The translations under genes were made by a program, and so were the position numbers. Positions 52,211 through 60,779 of a stretch of DNA of 64,000 nucleotides are shown here, piece by piece. The DNA comes from CALLPQ01 sp039819545. GTDB lineage: Bacteria; Pseudomonadota; Alphaproteobacteria; Caulobacterales; Parvularculaceae. Positions within the stretch are counted from its first letter, which is position 1; each line of letters begins with the position of its first letter. The stretch lies in contig JBCBRS010000012.1 in NCBI GenBank assembly GCA_039819545.1, positions 1 through 64,000 on the forward strand. Reading direction: 5' to 3'. The notes beneath the pieces were generated by a model. It did no database searches, was not told the DNA's origin, and saw only the letters and a program-made list of their open reading frames with translations.

Positions 52211-53179
52211 CGTTTTTTCTTTGATGGTCAGGAGCACGGGCAGGTGGTCGGAGAAACCGTCTGCATTGATGCCGCCTTTTGTGGCGGGGCGCGAAAAGCG
52301 CACGGGTTTGCCGCGGTTGACCATACCGTCCAGCGTGAAGATTTCCGCCGCATCGGGAGTGCAGTACACGCCCTCGCGGGTCAGCGCGGCGCGGTTGGCG
52401 AGCGCCTGATCAAGCATACCCCAAACACCGTCATAGACGTGGGTCGCAATCGCGTCGTCGAGACGGTTCCACATCAGATTATAAAAATAGGGCTTGCGCG
52501 CGCGGCGGGAAGTGACCTTACCGAGCGCCCGGGTGCTGAGCCCATAGACCTCCAGCGCCGGGTCGAACGGTTCGTCGTTGAAATCGCCGAGGGCGAAAAC
52601 GGGTGTTTCGCCTTTGATCTCGATAATCCGCTGGTGCCAATAGGCCATGGTTTCACCGGCCATCATGCGATAGGGGGCACTTGCTTCCTTTCCGCCGCGC
52701 CGGGAGGGCCAGTGATGCCCCATCAGGACGAATTCATGGCCATGGCTCCGGGTGCGGAATGTTGCCTGGAGGATGTCGCGCGTCGCATTCCGCTTCAGGA
52801 TCACCTGATTGAAGATCGCGTCCGGGTCGACCGTAAAAAGCGTGCGATCATAGATAAAAGCGATGTCGATGCCGCGTTTATCGCCAGTATCGGCGTGAAC
52901 GATATCATAATCGCGGCCGGGCAGGCTCAGGTTCGCCGCCAGTTTTTCCAGAACGGGCCGGTTTTCAACTTCGCACACGCCAAGAATATCCGGTCCCTGA
53001 CCAGCGTTCATGGCGGTGATCACTTTGGTCAGCTGACGGATTTTCTTTGTGAGAACGGGCGCGGTCCACCCTTTCAGTTCGCTGGCAAGGCGTTTTTGCA
53101 GCCAGTCGGGCCGCACCGGGCTCGATACGGTGTCGAAGAGGTTTTCAAGGTTCCACCAGGCAATGGTGTAGGTCATCAT
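52205..53179 (-). CDS. Endonuclease/exonuclease/phosphatase family protein
   Basis: 324 aa from the ATG at 53179 (GGGGGAG upstream), with a second ATG right behind. AWWNLENLFD, ILGVCEVENRPVLE, GHHWPSRRGG, ALGDFNDEPFD and FSDHLPVLL are the EEP motifs supplying metal ligands and the catalytic histidine pair. There is no signal peptide, so it acts inside the cell. Specific substrate (DNA, phospholipid or nucleotide) unknown. The last codons and the TAA lie inside the repeat unit, so the present C-terminus (KEKTA) was made by the array. The next gene upstream on the same strand is the SDR gene, 85 bases away. Confidence 0.88.
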   Translation of the reverse strand: MMTYTIAWWNLENLFDTVSSPVRPDWLQKRLASELKGWTAPVLTKKIRQLTKVITAMNAGQGPDILGVCEVENRPVLEKLAANLSLPGRDYDIVHADTGDKRGIDIAFIYDRTLFTVDPDAIFNQVILKRNATRDILQATFRTRSHGHEFVLMGHHWPSRRGGKEASAPYRMMAGETMAYWHQRIIEIKGETPVFALGDFNDEPFDPALEVYGLSTRALGKVTSRRARKPYFYNLMWNRLDDAIATHVYDGVWGMLDQALANRAALTREGVYCTPDAAEIFTLDGMVNRGKPVRFSRPATKGGINADGFSDHLPVLLTIKEKTA

Positions 53180-53264
53180 CAACACTCCCCCATCTGAATG
53201 CGCCTGACTGCAAAGAGTATAGAGCGCGAGGGCGACGGTGCAATCATCCTGACGGGGCGCGGTG

Positions 53265-54173
53265 TTATCGTGCTGCCTGCTCACCCGCTAAAATCGCGCG
53301 CAGGCCTTCACGATAACTCCGATAGCGCAGGGTTGCGCACAGGTCCTCTTTCATGCGCTGGTTTCGCACGCGTTTATTGTCCGCGTAAAAGCTTCGGCCC
53401 ATCGGCGACAGGTCGGCATCCTCCAGCGCCACCGGAGCCGGCGGTGCCACGCCAAGAAGATCGCAGGCAAAGCCGACCACATCTTCGGGCGGGGTGGGTT
53501 CATCATCACACAGATTAAAAAGCGCAGCATCGGGGCGTAACTTCATGGCGGCGATTACCGCGCCGGCGATATCGTCCACATGCATGCGGCTGAAAACCTG
53601 GCCCGGTTTGACGATGCGCTTGGCGGTACCGGCCCGAACACTATCAAGGGCGCTGCGCCCCGGGCCATAGATGCCGGGTAGGCGCAGCACGGTCACGCTC
53701 ACCCCCGCCTCGGTCCGGCCAAAATCGCGCCAGGCGGTTTCGGCGACGAGCCGGCGCTGGCCGCGGGTCGTGGTGGGGCGCGCCGGTGTCGCCTCATCAA
53801 CCCAGTCGCCCCCATGGTCGCCATAAACCCCATTGGAGGAAAGGTACCCGCACCAGCGCCCGCCCGTCTTACTCGCGCTACCCGCACTGTCCGCCAGAAT
53901 TGGGCCCAGCGTTTCAAGCGCGGGGCAGGCGGGCATGGTGTCACTACCCTCCCGGGCGGGCGGCACAGAAATTAGGAGGTGGCTGGCCGAGGCGGCGGCG
54001 GCAGTAATCTCATCGGGCCAGAGAACCGGGTTGACGCTATCCCGGCGAATTCGGTCGATGCGGGATCTATCACGCGTCGTGCCGCTAACCGTCCACTGGG
54101 CCCGGTCCAGCTGCCGGGCAATGGCGCGGGCTGTGTAGCCATACCCAATGCACAAAAGGTGTTGATTGATCAT
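53265..54173 (-). CDS. Atypical NAD(P)-dependent SDR/epimerase (YeeZ-like)
   Basis: 302 aa. The nucleotide-binding motif is the short CIGYGYTARAIARQL, G-x-G-x-x-A, near residue 8, typical of the atypical SDR5/YeeZ group. YLSSNGVYGDHGGDWVDE replaces the classical tyrosine region and RLPGIYGPGRSALD, RMHVDDIAGAVIAAM follow. YeeZ-like proteins are predicted sugar-nucleotide reductases or epimerases without known substrates. The gene lies seven bases after terC, so it is probably cotranscribed with it. Confidence 0.85.
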   Translation of the reverse strand: MINQHLLCIGYGYTARAIARQLDRAQWTVSGTTRDRSRIDRIRRDSVNPVLWPDEITAAAASASHLLISVPPAREGSDTMPACPALETLGPILADSAGSASKTGGRWCGYLSSNGVYGDHGGDWVDEATPARPTTTRGQRRLVAETAWRDFGRTEAGVSVTVLRLPGIYGPGRSALDSVRAGTAKRIVKPGQVFSRMHVDDIAGAVIAAMKLRPDAALFNLCDDEPTPPEDVVGFACDLLGVAPPAPVALEDADLSPMGRSFYADNKRVRNQRMKEDLCATLRYRSYREGLRAILAGEQAAR

Positions 54174-54180
54174 ACGGCCA

Positions 54181-55005
54181 TCAATGGGCGCGCGTGGCGG
54201 CGGGGTTCTGAGCGTCCGGCACTTTCAGCTCGCGCTGGCGCTGCTGGTCAAGCTTGCTGCGATAGCGGCTCTGGACGACGGAAACAATCACCATAATGAA
54301 GATCACAAAATAGAAGCTGGTTTTGGACATGGCATCGACTGGATAACCGAATAGCTTCAGTTCGGCGAGATGACCGCCTTCGGTTATCAACAAGATACCG
54401 ACAATAAAGAGGATAAAGAGCCCGATAACCTCAAAGTTCCGGTTGGCCTTCAGAAATGCCGAAACCCCGTCGGCCAGAACGATCATCATGATGCCGCTGA
54501 TGATGATGGCCGTTGCCATGACCGGAACCACATCCGTAAGGGCAATCGCCGATAAGAGACTGTCAAATGAGAAGATGAGGTTCATGGTCACGATCATGGC
54601 GACCGCGCTAAAGACCGACTTCGTGGCGTGCCCTTCTGTGTGCTCAATATGCTCAACCTTCAGAAGGTGCATGATCTCCTTCAGCGCGGTGTACATGATA
54701 AATCCGCCGCCAAGGATTGAGACGACCGACTGAAAATTAAACTCCCCATCGATGAAGGTGCCCGCATGAATGCTAAAAAAGGGCTCCTCCAGGGACTGGA
54801 TCAGCTGCACCACCACAACCAGCAGGATCAGGCGCAGGGCGATGGCCAGACCGATGCCCAACCGGCGCACCATCTGTTGCTTGCTTTCCTCAACCCGCGA
54901 GGACTCGATGGAGATATAAAGCAGGTTGTCGAACCCCAACACGGCCTGGAGCATGATCAGCATCAACAGGGTAAATAGGTTCGAAAGCGTGAAGAGGTCT
55001 TCCAT
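54181..55005 (-). CDS. TerC family integral membrane protein
   Basis: 274 aa with seven or eight hydrophobic segments. LQAVLGFDNLLYISI and MNLIFSFDSLLSAIALTD each carry the acidic residue within a membrane helix that defines TerC/Alx proteins. These proteins are linked to manganese export and to loading of exported metalloproteins. A central SVVSILGGGFIMYTALKEIMHLL segment and a basic tail complete it. It is the first gene of terC-SDR. No Mn riboswitch (yybP-ykoY type) could be recognised in the 370 bases upstream, though I could not fold it. Confidence 0.9.
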   Translation of the reverse strand: MEDLFTLSNLFTLLMLIMLQAVLGFDNLLYISIESSRVEESKQQMVRRLGIGLAIALRLILLVVVVQLIQSLEEPFFSIHAGTFIDGEFNFQSVVSILGGGFIMYTALKEIMHLLKVEHIEHTEGHATKSVFSAVAMIVTMNLIFSFDSLLSAIALTDVVPVMATAIIISGIMMIVLADGVSAFLKANRNFEVIGLFILFIVGILLITEGGHLAELKLFGYPVDAMSKTSFYFVIFIMVIVSVVQSRYRSKLDQQRQRELKVPDAQNPAATRAH

Positions 55006-55377
55006 CGGGCGCGCTCCTTAAAGGTCCGGCGCGAGGGATTTCACCGGTTCAAGCCCCGCCCCTCGCATAACTCCCCCGTAAAAAGCCGTATTTTGCCCCG
55101 CCGTTCAAGCCCAAAGGCGCGGGCGGGGCAAAGAGTTCGCCTTTCGGGGGCACGCTGGCCGTCCGCTATGGCGGGTGCCCTTGTCGATGAATTGCCTCCG
55201 CCCAGCGATAAGCGGAAGGCGTCCACGACGAATGCGACGAACGGTTTGTCTCCTGCGATCGGTGCGGGCACCGGCCCATTCAAGTGCAGTGCGTTGGTGT
55301 CTACATCATGGTCATCAGGCGGGCCCAGTGACGACCGCGAGACAGGCCCCCGCACACAGGTAAAATGGAGAGAGAAA
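55006..55377. other. 372 bases without a supported gene
   Basis: Between the terC start and the first tiny precursor gene. It is GC-rich and has several possible hairpins, for instance GGGCAC...GTGCCC around 55149-55189. Open frames on both strands exist but have no family character. It must hold the promoters of terC and of the plus-strand small gene; I could not assign boxes. Confidence 0.5.
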
Positions 55378-55482
55378 ATGAGATCATCAGTACAAAAATT
55401 GTCAGCGCTTATGGTTGTTGCCCTCAGCTTTCTGCCCGCGGCCTACGCCGTCAGTGAGATTTCCAGCGGGCTTGTTCTTTAA
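55378..55482 (+). CDS. Tiny secreted-peptide precursor 1 (34 aa)
   Basis: ATG at 55378 with GGAGAG just upstream, TAA at 55480-55482. A basic start (MRSSVQK) is followed by a hydrophobic core (LSALMVVALSFLP) and AAYA-V, an A-x-A type signal-peptidase site after residue 24. The tail is VSEISSGLVL. It aligns without gaps with the second precursor 264 bases downstream (13 of 33 positions identical, most of the rest similar). A Rho-independent terminator follows 28 bases later. So each gene has its own RBS and terminator. The product could be a released peptide of ten residues or a small membrane protein. No known family is claimed. Confidence 0.65.
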   Translation: MRSSVQKLSALMVVALSFLPAAYAVSEISSGLVL

Positions 55483-55510
55483 GTCCTACTGACCCCTTGC
55501 CCCAACTTCA

Positions 55511-55537
55511 GGCGGATCTTCGGATCCGCCTTTTTTT
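55511..55537 (+). terminator. Rho-independent terminator of precursor gene 1
   Basis: GGCGGATC-TTCG-GATCCGCC with seven T: an 8-bp perfect stem capped by the stable UUCG loop. Confidence 0.95.
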
Positions 55538-55746
55538 ATGTGAAGTGGCGCGAGGGCTTTTGGTATCGCCAGAAAAAGGGCTGATCGGTAAACGGAATAA
55601 TCGATAAGGTAAATCGAAAAAATTGATTTCGCATTCGATAAACCGATACCCTCCCGCGACTAACGAAGGCGTGAACAGCTGTTACTTGGTTTCTATGGGG
55701 ACTATATCCAAGTGGTGAGGACAAACAATCACCACAGGAGAGACCC

Positions 55747-55848
55747 ATGAATAACACATTCCGTAACTTCACAGCCATCCTTGTCGTCGTCGCCGCGTTT
55801 GCTCCGGCCTTTTACGCCGCCAGCCAGATCACCAGCGGGATCGCATAG
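55747..55848 (+). CDS. Tiny secreted-peptide precursor 2 (33 aa)
   Basis: ATG at 55747, six bases after AGGAGAG-type RBS (ACAGGAGAGACCC), TAG at 55846-55848. N-terminus MNNTFRNF, hydrophobic core (TAILVVVAAFAP), then AFYA-A with a predicted cleavage after residue 24 leaving ASQITSGIA. Shared with precursor 1 at the same positions: A10, V13, V14, F18, P20, A21, Y23, A24, S26, I28, S30, G31. The conservation covers both the signal and the tail, so this is a real paralogous pair. Own terminator downstream. Codon use is ordinary for the genome. Confidence 0.65.
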   Translation: MNNTFRNFTAILVVVAAFAPAFYAASQITSGIA

Positions 55849-55893
55849 ATGACAAAAACGCGTCGGTTCCGGCGCTTGGACTATCAAGAAAAT

Positions 55894-55918
55894 GCGGATC
55901 GTAAGGTCCGCTTTTTTT
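55894..55918 (+). terminator. Rho-independent terminator of precursor gene 2
   Basis: GCGGATC-GTAA-GGTCCGC, a 7-bp stem with one GU pair and a four-base loop, followed by seven T. Confidence 0.9.
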
Positions 55919-55943
55919 GTTTGGGAGGTGCATCAAAAAAATT

Positions 55944-55970
55944 CCGTATCCCCGGATTTGATCCGGAGTC
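55944..55970 (+). repeat. Remnant of the 116-bp repeat unit
   Basis: CCGTATCCCCGGATTTGATC followed by CGGAGTC differs from the array unit at 42.5 kb by only two bases in this palindromic block. The other half of the unit is missing. It sits between the second precursor gene and the coiled-coil membrane protein gene. Confidence 0.75.
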
Positions 55971-56191
55971 CCGTTCAACAGGGTCGCACCCCGCGCAAAG
56001 AGGCCCTGGCTCTGCGCCCGCGACTACGGTTTTGGTCTCAATTTGCCGACCGTTGACCGGGACGATTGTCACAAACTGATGTGCCAGACTGAAACAAGGC
56101 GTGATTTTGCGCCGGTGTGATTTTTGCACGTGAGGGGGGAAATGTGGTGCAGGATCGTCTGCGTCATGAGACCCTGAGAGCCCGAAGCCCC

Positions 56192-56809
56192 ATGCGACAG
56201 GAAATTCTTAGCTGGATTGGCACACTGAGCCCGCCTGACCTGGCGCTGGCGGCCGTGATGTTGCTGTTCGGCTTAGTCTTTGGCTGGCTGATCTGGGGCG
56301 GGCGCGGGCGGTATATTCGCGAGTTGGAAGACGACTTGACCGCCGCGCGTAAACAAATCCGCCGGGTGCTGGTCGCCGCTGAACAGTCTGACACCAATGA
56401 TGATGTGGAAACGGTTCTCGCGCCGCGGGCGAGGGCGTTGCGCCCCCGCGATCAGGTGCCGGACCAGAGACCAGACGAGGACGCGGTTCAAACAACGGCA
56501 CAGAATGACGCCGCCATACAGGCGCGTGAACCGCGCTTTGACCATGACCTCCTCCAACCGCGTACGGACGACATGGCCACAGGCCAAAATCAACCGTCAG
56601 CGCCGGGCGAAGAGCAGGATGTGCGGCTGGCAGCACTTTGTGATGAGCTGACAAAAATCCGCCAGCTGCTCGGTCAGGTGCCGCTTAATACCGATCCCTT
56701 GAAAGAGTCGCTGGATCAGGCGGATATGGCAACCAAACGCGCCAACGGGCGGCTGAAAATCGTCATGTCGACGCCGCCTTTTGCTGATGACGATCAGGCG
56801 AGGTCCTGA
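56192..56809 (+). CDS. Single-pass membrane protein with coiled-coil segment, unknown function
   Basis: 205 aa from the ATG at 56192; in-frame GTG codons further upstream (for example at 56117) are possible starts. One membrane helix at about residues 18-36 (ALAAVMLLFGLVFGWLIWG), then a charged helix (YIRELEDDLTAARKQIRRVLVAA) that could form a coiled coil, a long polar and probably unfolded middle, and a final helix (RLAALCDELTKIRQLLGQV). No domain recognised. Layout resembles small envelope or division proteins, but that is only analogy. Convergent with the MFS gene, 13 bases apart. Confidence 0.6.
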   Translation: MRQEILSWIGTLSPPDLALAAVMLLFGLVFGWLIWGGRGRYIRELEDDLTAARKQIRRVLVAAEQSDTNDDVETVLAPRARALRPRDQVPDQRPDEDAVQTTAQNDAAIQAREPRFDHDLLQPRTDDMATGQNQPSAPGEEQDVRLAALCDELTKIRQLLGQVPLNTDPLKESLDQADMATKRANGRLKIVMSTPPFADDDQARS

Positions 56810-56822
56810 TCTTGGGTGGCCT

Positions 56823-58166
56823 TTACTGCGCGTTTTTCTTGAGCAGGGGGTCAGGTCCTGTGACCCGTTGAAACGCAATCAGCGTGGGAATGGCGCTAAG
56901 CAAAATCATGCCCCCGCCTAAGAGAAACGGCGCACCCGGAAAATAGATCGGGGCGGCATCATCGGCAAAAACTGAAAATGTCTGTGTCATGATTACCGGC
57001 CCAACCATGGCCGCAAGGCTGAGCATGACGGCAACCGCGCCCTGTAACTCCCCTTGCGCATTGGCCGGAATGGTCCGCGACATAAGCGATTGCACCGCCG
57101 CCTGGGCCAGCGCGCCAAACGCCCCCATGGCGATCACTGGATAGATCATCCAGCCCTCAGGCAAAAACGCATAAAACATGAGTGCCGTAAAGGCCGCGAG
57201 CCCGCCCAGCAGAACCGAAAGCTTCTCGCCCGTGACCGGCAGGATAAACCGTAGCAAAACCCCTTGTACAATGGCGGCGCTTAGCCCCACGGCCATAAGG
57301 GAATAGCCGATATCTTTTGCTGTCCAGCCAAATTTCGCCCCGGTAATCCATGACCAAGTGGTCTGCAGGGAAAATTGCGAGACCTGAAACAAAAAGACTG
57401 TGATCAGTATAGGGATCATAACGGGGTATTTCCCGAGCTGTACGAGACTACCCAGCGGGTTGGCCCGGCGCAGGGAAAAGGCGCGCTTGTTCTCCGAGCG
57501 CAAGGTTTCGGGAAAGAAAAAGAAGCAGAACACGAAATTCAGGGCGGCCAGCGCGGAGGCTGCAAAAAATGGGGCGCGCGCGCCGAAGGCATCGCCCAAA
57601 AGACCGCCAATCGCAGGGCCAATCATAAAGCCCAGGCCAAATGCGGCGCCCAAGATGCCAAACCGCTGGGCGCGATGGCTTGGCGCGGTGATATCAGCAA
57701 CAACAGCGTTCGAGGTTGCATAGGTTGCGGCAAAGAAGCCGGAAAATGCTCTGCCCACAAATAAAACAGCGAGCGATTTTGTCAGCCCCATGATGGCAAA
57801 ATCAACGGCATAGCCAAGGAGTGACAGCAGCACCACGGGGCGGCGGCCGTAGCGGTCGGCAAGCCCGCCAAGAATTGGCGTCGCAAAAAACTGGATCGTG
57901 GCGAACAGAAAAAGAATATAGCCGCCATAGGGTGCCGCTTGTGAACGCGATAGCCCCGTTACCTGCGTCAACAGGTCGGGCATGACCGGGATGATGATGC
58001 CAAAACCGATCAGATCGACCAGCACCACCATAAAGATTGCGGTAAAGGCCAGACGGCTTTTTTTCAGTGTGGGGAAGGCGATGTCTGCGTCCCGCTCTGA
58101 CGGCGGCGTGTCGCCGGGCGCGTCGGGGGTGCCGGTCGCGGGGGGCTCGGGCGGTGCCGGCATGGG
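56823..58166 (-). CDS. MFS transporter, TetA-like (TCR subfamily)
   Basis: 447 aa from the ATG at 58166; 12 hydrophobic segments. FMVVLVDLIGFGIIIPVMPD is the first helix of DHA1-type transporters, GGLADRYGRRPVVLL is motif A between helices 2 and 3, and SHRAQRFGILGAAFGLGFMI and GPAIGGLLGD are typical TCR/Tet segments. Drug:proton antiport is the family's usual job; whether it transports tetracycline is not shown. The first 30 residues are proline-rich and cytoplasmic. The CorC gene precedes it by 22 bases on the same strand. No TetR-type gene is adjacent. Confidence 0.88.
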   Translation of the reverse strand, partial: PMPAPPEPPATGTPDAPGDTPPSERDADIAFPTLKKSRLAFTAIFMVVLVDLIGFGIIIPVMPDLLTQVTGLSRSQAAPYGGYILFLFATIQFFATPILGGLADRYGRRPVVLLSLLGYAVDFAIMGLTKSLAVLFVGRAFSGFFAATYATSNAVVADITAPSHRAQRFGILGAAFGLGFMIGPAIGGLLGDAFGARAPFFAASALAALNFVFCFFFFPETLRSENKRAFSLRRANPLGSLVQLGKYPVMIPILITVFLFQVSQFSLQTTWSWITGAKFGWTAKDIGYSLMAVGLSAAIVQGVLLRFILPVTGEKLSVLLGGLAAFTALMFYAFLPEGWMIYPVIAMGAFGALAQAAVQSLMSRTIPANAQGELQGAVAVMLSLAAMVGPVIMTQTFSVFADDAAPIYFPGAPFLLGGGMILLSAIPTLIAFQRVTGPDPLLKKNAQ

Positions 58167-58188
58167 GTTCAGCCTTTCTGGGCAGTGG

Positions 58189-59484
58189 TCAGGTGGGGTC
58201 AACCGGCGTGGGCAGGGGCATCATCTTGATCCCGGTGATCTGATTGCGCCGTCGCCGCAGGATCGTAAACTTGAAATCGTGAAACGAAAAGCTTTGGTCC
58301 ACATCAGGGATTGATTGCACATCATGGATGATCAGCCCGGCAATGGTCACCGCCTCATCATCGGGTAAGGCCCAATCCATAATCCGGTTCAGATCCCGGA
58401 TCGTCACATCACCATCCACATTGACAGAGCCATCTGCCTGCGGACGAATACCCTGAACCGGATTGTCATATTCATCCTCGATCTCGCCAACGATCTCCTC
58501 AAGTATATCTTCGAGGGTGCATAGCCCTTGCAGAGCACCATACTCGTCAACCACCAGCGCAAAATGCTCCTGCTTTCGGCGGAAATTCTCCAGCTGTTCC
58601 GACAAGGTTGTGGTTTCGGGCACGAAATAGGGATCACGCGCGGTGGCCAACACATCAAGTTTCGCCGGATCGCCGCCGCATTCCCATAGGGCGCGGGACA
58701 GGTCTTTGGCGTGTAGGACCCCAACAATATTATCCGGTGTCTCCTGATAGACCGGGATGCGCGTATATTTGCTGTTCAGCGCCGTTTCAATAACGGTCTG
58801 GACGGGCGTATCGGCGTCAATCATCTCGATTGATTTGCGGTGGATCATCACCTCCTCAACCCTGATCTCATCAAGCTCCAACGCGCCGCGGATCAGGTCG
58901 CGCGATTCCTTGTCGAGCCGGTCTTCCTTGTGGTGCAGATCGATGGCGCCGCGCAGCTCTTCATTGGCTGACAGAACAGCTTCGTCCTGATTCACATCAA
59001 CCCCGAACAACAGCTTGAGTGCACCGCGTACCAGCATCTGAACGATACGGATAATCGGGGCAAGGAGTAAAACAACCCAGCGCAGGAGCGGTGCGACGAA
59101 CATCGCAAAGCTGTCGGCCCGCGCATAGGCGAGAGTCTTTGGCATAACCTCGGCAAAAACGACCACGAGCGCGGTCATGACGATGGTGGCGTAGTAGGTC
59201 CCATCCTCCCCAAAGAGCGCCAGAAAAGTTGTGGCGGTGAGAGAGGTTGCGAGAATATTGACGATATTGTTGCCGAGCAGGATACCGCCAATCAGCCGTT
59301 CGGGATCGCTGATCAGGGTATTCACGGCCCGTGCCCGCCGATTGCCGTCGCCTTCAAGCTTGTGCATGCGTGCCCGCGATGTTGCGGTCAGCGCCGTTTC
59401 CGAGCCGGAAAAAAAGGCTGACAGGCCAAGGAGCAGAAAAACAATGCCAAAGGTTGTGGCGGTTTCGGGCGTGATGGTGGGCAT
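58189..59484 (-). CDS. CorC/HlyC (CNNM) family transporter
   Basis: 431 aa from the ATG at 59484 (AAGGAC upstream). DUF21 membrane domain of four helices with FFSGSETALTATSRARMHKLE and AEVMPKTLAYA, followed by a CBS pair (MIHRKSIEMIDADTPVQTVI, VLHAKDLSRAL; VVDEYGALQGLCTLEDILEEIVGEIEDEYD), then the CorC_HlyC domain (DGDVTIRDLNRIMDWALPD). Family members export Mg2+ or tolerate cobalt. Placed next to aroB as in many alphaproteobacteria. Probably cotranscribed with the MFS gene downstream. Confidence 0.93.
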   Translation of the reverse strand: MPTITPETATTFGIVFLLLGLSAFFSGSETALTATSRARMHKLEGDGNRRARAVNTLISDPERLIGGILLGNNIVNILATSLTATTFLALFGEDGTYYATIVMTALVVVFAEVMPKTLAYARADSFAMFVAPLLRWVVLLLAPIIRIVQMLVRGALKLLFGVDVNQDEAVLSANEELRGAIDLHHKEDRLDKESRDLIRGALELDEIRVEEVMIHRKSIEMIDADTPVQTVIETALNSKYTRIPVYQETPDNIVGVLHAKDLSRALWECGGDPAKLDVLATARDPYFVPETTTLSEQLENFRRKQEHFALVVDEYGALQGLCTLEDILEEIVGEIEDEYDNPVQGIRPQADGSVNVDGDVTIRDLNRIMDWALPDDEAVTIAGLIIHDVQSIPDVDQSFSFHDFKFTILRRRRNQITGIKMMPLPTPVDPT

Positions 59485-59611
59485 CGGGAATGTCCTTTGG
59501 ACCGAAAAGGAGGAGGAGAAACGCGGACGCACACAAAGCGCGATCGCGTCTTTTGTGCGGCGTCTTTACAGAGGCGTCAATGAGCGCGCTGCGCTGACCT
59601 TGTGCGATCGT

Positions 59612-60769
59612 TTATGGCGCTATGGCTGACGGTGCCAGCTGCCTCACCCAAAATGCGCGCAAGGTTTCGGTATCGGCGCCGCGGTGGATATGGGCGTCGC
59701 CAATTTTATGCGGCAGGATCAGCGTGATTTGCGCCTGCTCGACTTTTTTATCCTGGAGCATGAGGCCGAGGAGATGATCCGGGTTCAGCCCCGCGCGCAC
59801 GGCCTCAAACGCAGGCACATCCCCAAGGGTTACCGGACAGCCCATGGCGCGCAGATGGGTCTTGACCCGTGCGGCATCATCAGCAGGGCATAATCCTTCG
59901 TGTACGGCATAGTCAAACGCCATCACCATGCCAAGCGCCACCCCCTCACCATGGAGCAGCGCATCGCTGAACCCAAACGCCGCCTCCAGCGCATGGCCAA
60001 ATGTATGCCCGAGATTGAGAACCGCGCGGCGGCCCTCTTCGCGTTCATCCTCGGCAACGATGGCGGCTTTCATGGCGCATGACGTTTTGACCGCGTCGAT
60101 AGTTGCGCCGGGTTCATTGGCCAGCACCGACAGGCCTTTATCCTCCAGCCGGGTAAAAAAACTGGCATCGCCAAGAAGGCCATATTTGACGATTTCGGCG
60201 TAGCCCGCCCGGCGCTCCCGGTCGGGCAAGCTGGTGAGGAGATCGATGTCGGAAATAACCGCTTCAGGCTGATAAAACGCGCCGACAAGATTTTTGCCCT
60301 CCGGCACATTGATGGCGGTTTTCCCGCCCACGGCGCTATCAACTTGCGCCAGCAGCGTTGTGGGCACTTGAATAAAACGGCAGCCACGGCGGATCATCGA
60401 GCAGGCAAAGCCCGTCAGGTCGCCAATCACCCCGCCGCCATAGGCGATGACAACATCGCCGCGCTCAACCCCCTGTTCGAGCAGGGTACGGACGACTTCG
60501 GCGAGGGTGCGGAATGATTTCGTGCTTTCCCCCGGCGACAGGATAATGGCCTCTGCCTCAATTCCTGCCTTGGCAAGGTTTGCTGACAGGGCCGTCCCCT
60601 GGGCCTCATTGACCCTGTCTTCGGTGACAACGCTAACCCGCGGGCGTTTGAGATGCGGTTTCAGGAGGGTGCCGATATCCGCCATCAGGCCATTGCCGAT
60701 ATGGATCGGATAGGAACGGGCGCTGCGCTCTGGCAGGGAGACAGTCAGGGTTTGGTGGGTGTTGGGCAT
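59612..60769 (-). CDS. aroB: 3-dehydroquinate synthase
   Basis: 385 aa. NAD-binding and active-site motifs: GGGVIGDLTGFACSMIRRG, QVPTTLLAQVDSAVGGKTAI and NLGHTFGHALEAAFG with zinc ligands. Second step of the shikimate pathway, DAHP to 3-dehydroquinate. Ten bases after aroK, so an aroK-aroB operon. Length near 360-380 as usual. The C-terminus ends in an extra segment after the catalytic domain. Confidence 0.97.
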   Translation of the reverse strand: MPNTHQTLTVSLPERSARSYPIHIGNGLMADIGTLLKPHLKRPRVSVVTEDRVNEAQGTALSANLAKAGIEAEAIILSPGESTKSFRTLAEVVRTLLEQGVERGDVVIAYGGGVIGDLTGFACSMIRRGCRFIQVPTTLLAQVDSAVGGKTAINVPEGKNLVGAFYQPEAVISDIDLLTSLPDRERRAGYAEIVKYGLLGDASFFTRLEDKGLSVLANEPGATIDAVKTSCAMKAAIVAEDEREEGRRAVLNLGHTFGHALEAAFGFSDALLHGEGVALGMVMAFDYAVHEGLCPADDAARVKTHLRAMGCPVTLGDVPAFEAVRAGLNPDHLLGLMLQDKKVEQAQITLILPHKIGDAHIHRGADTETLRAFWVRQLAPSAIAP

Positions 60770-60779
60770 AAGCGGGCAT

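Noticed and set aside
55041..55355. 104-aa frame on the minus strand upstream of the precursor genes
   Set aside because: No RBS, no hydrophobic or domain pattern, composition like translated GC-rich non-coding DNA.
55849..56079. 76-aa frame right after precursor gene 2
   Set aside because: It runs through the terminator and the repeat remnant and has no Shine-Dalgarno sequence of its own.
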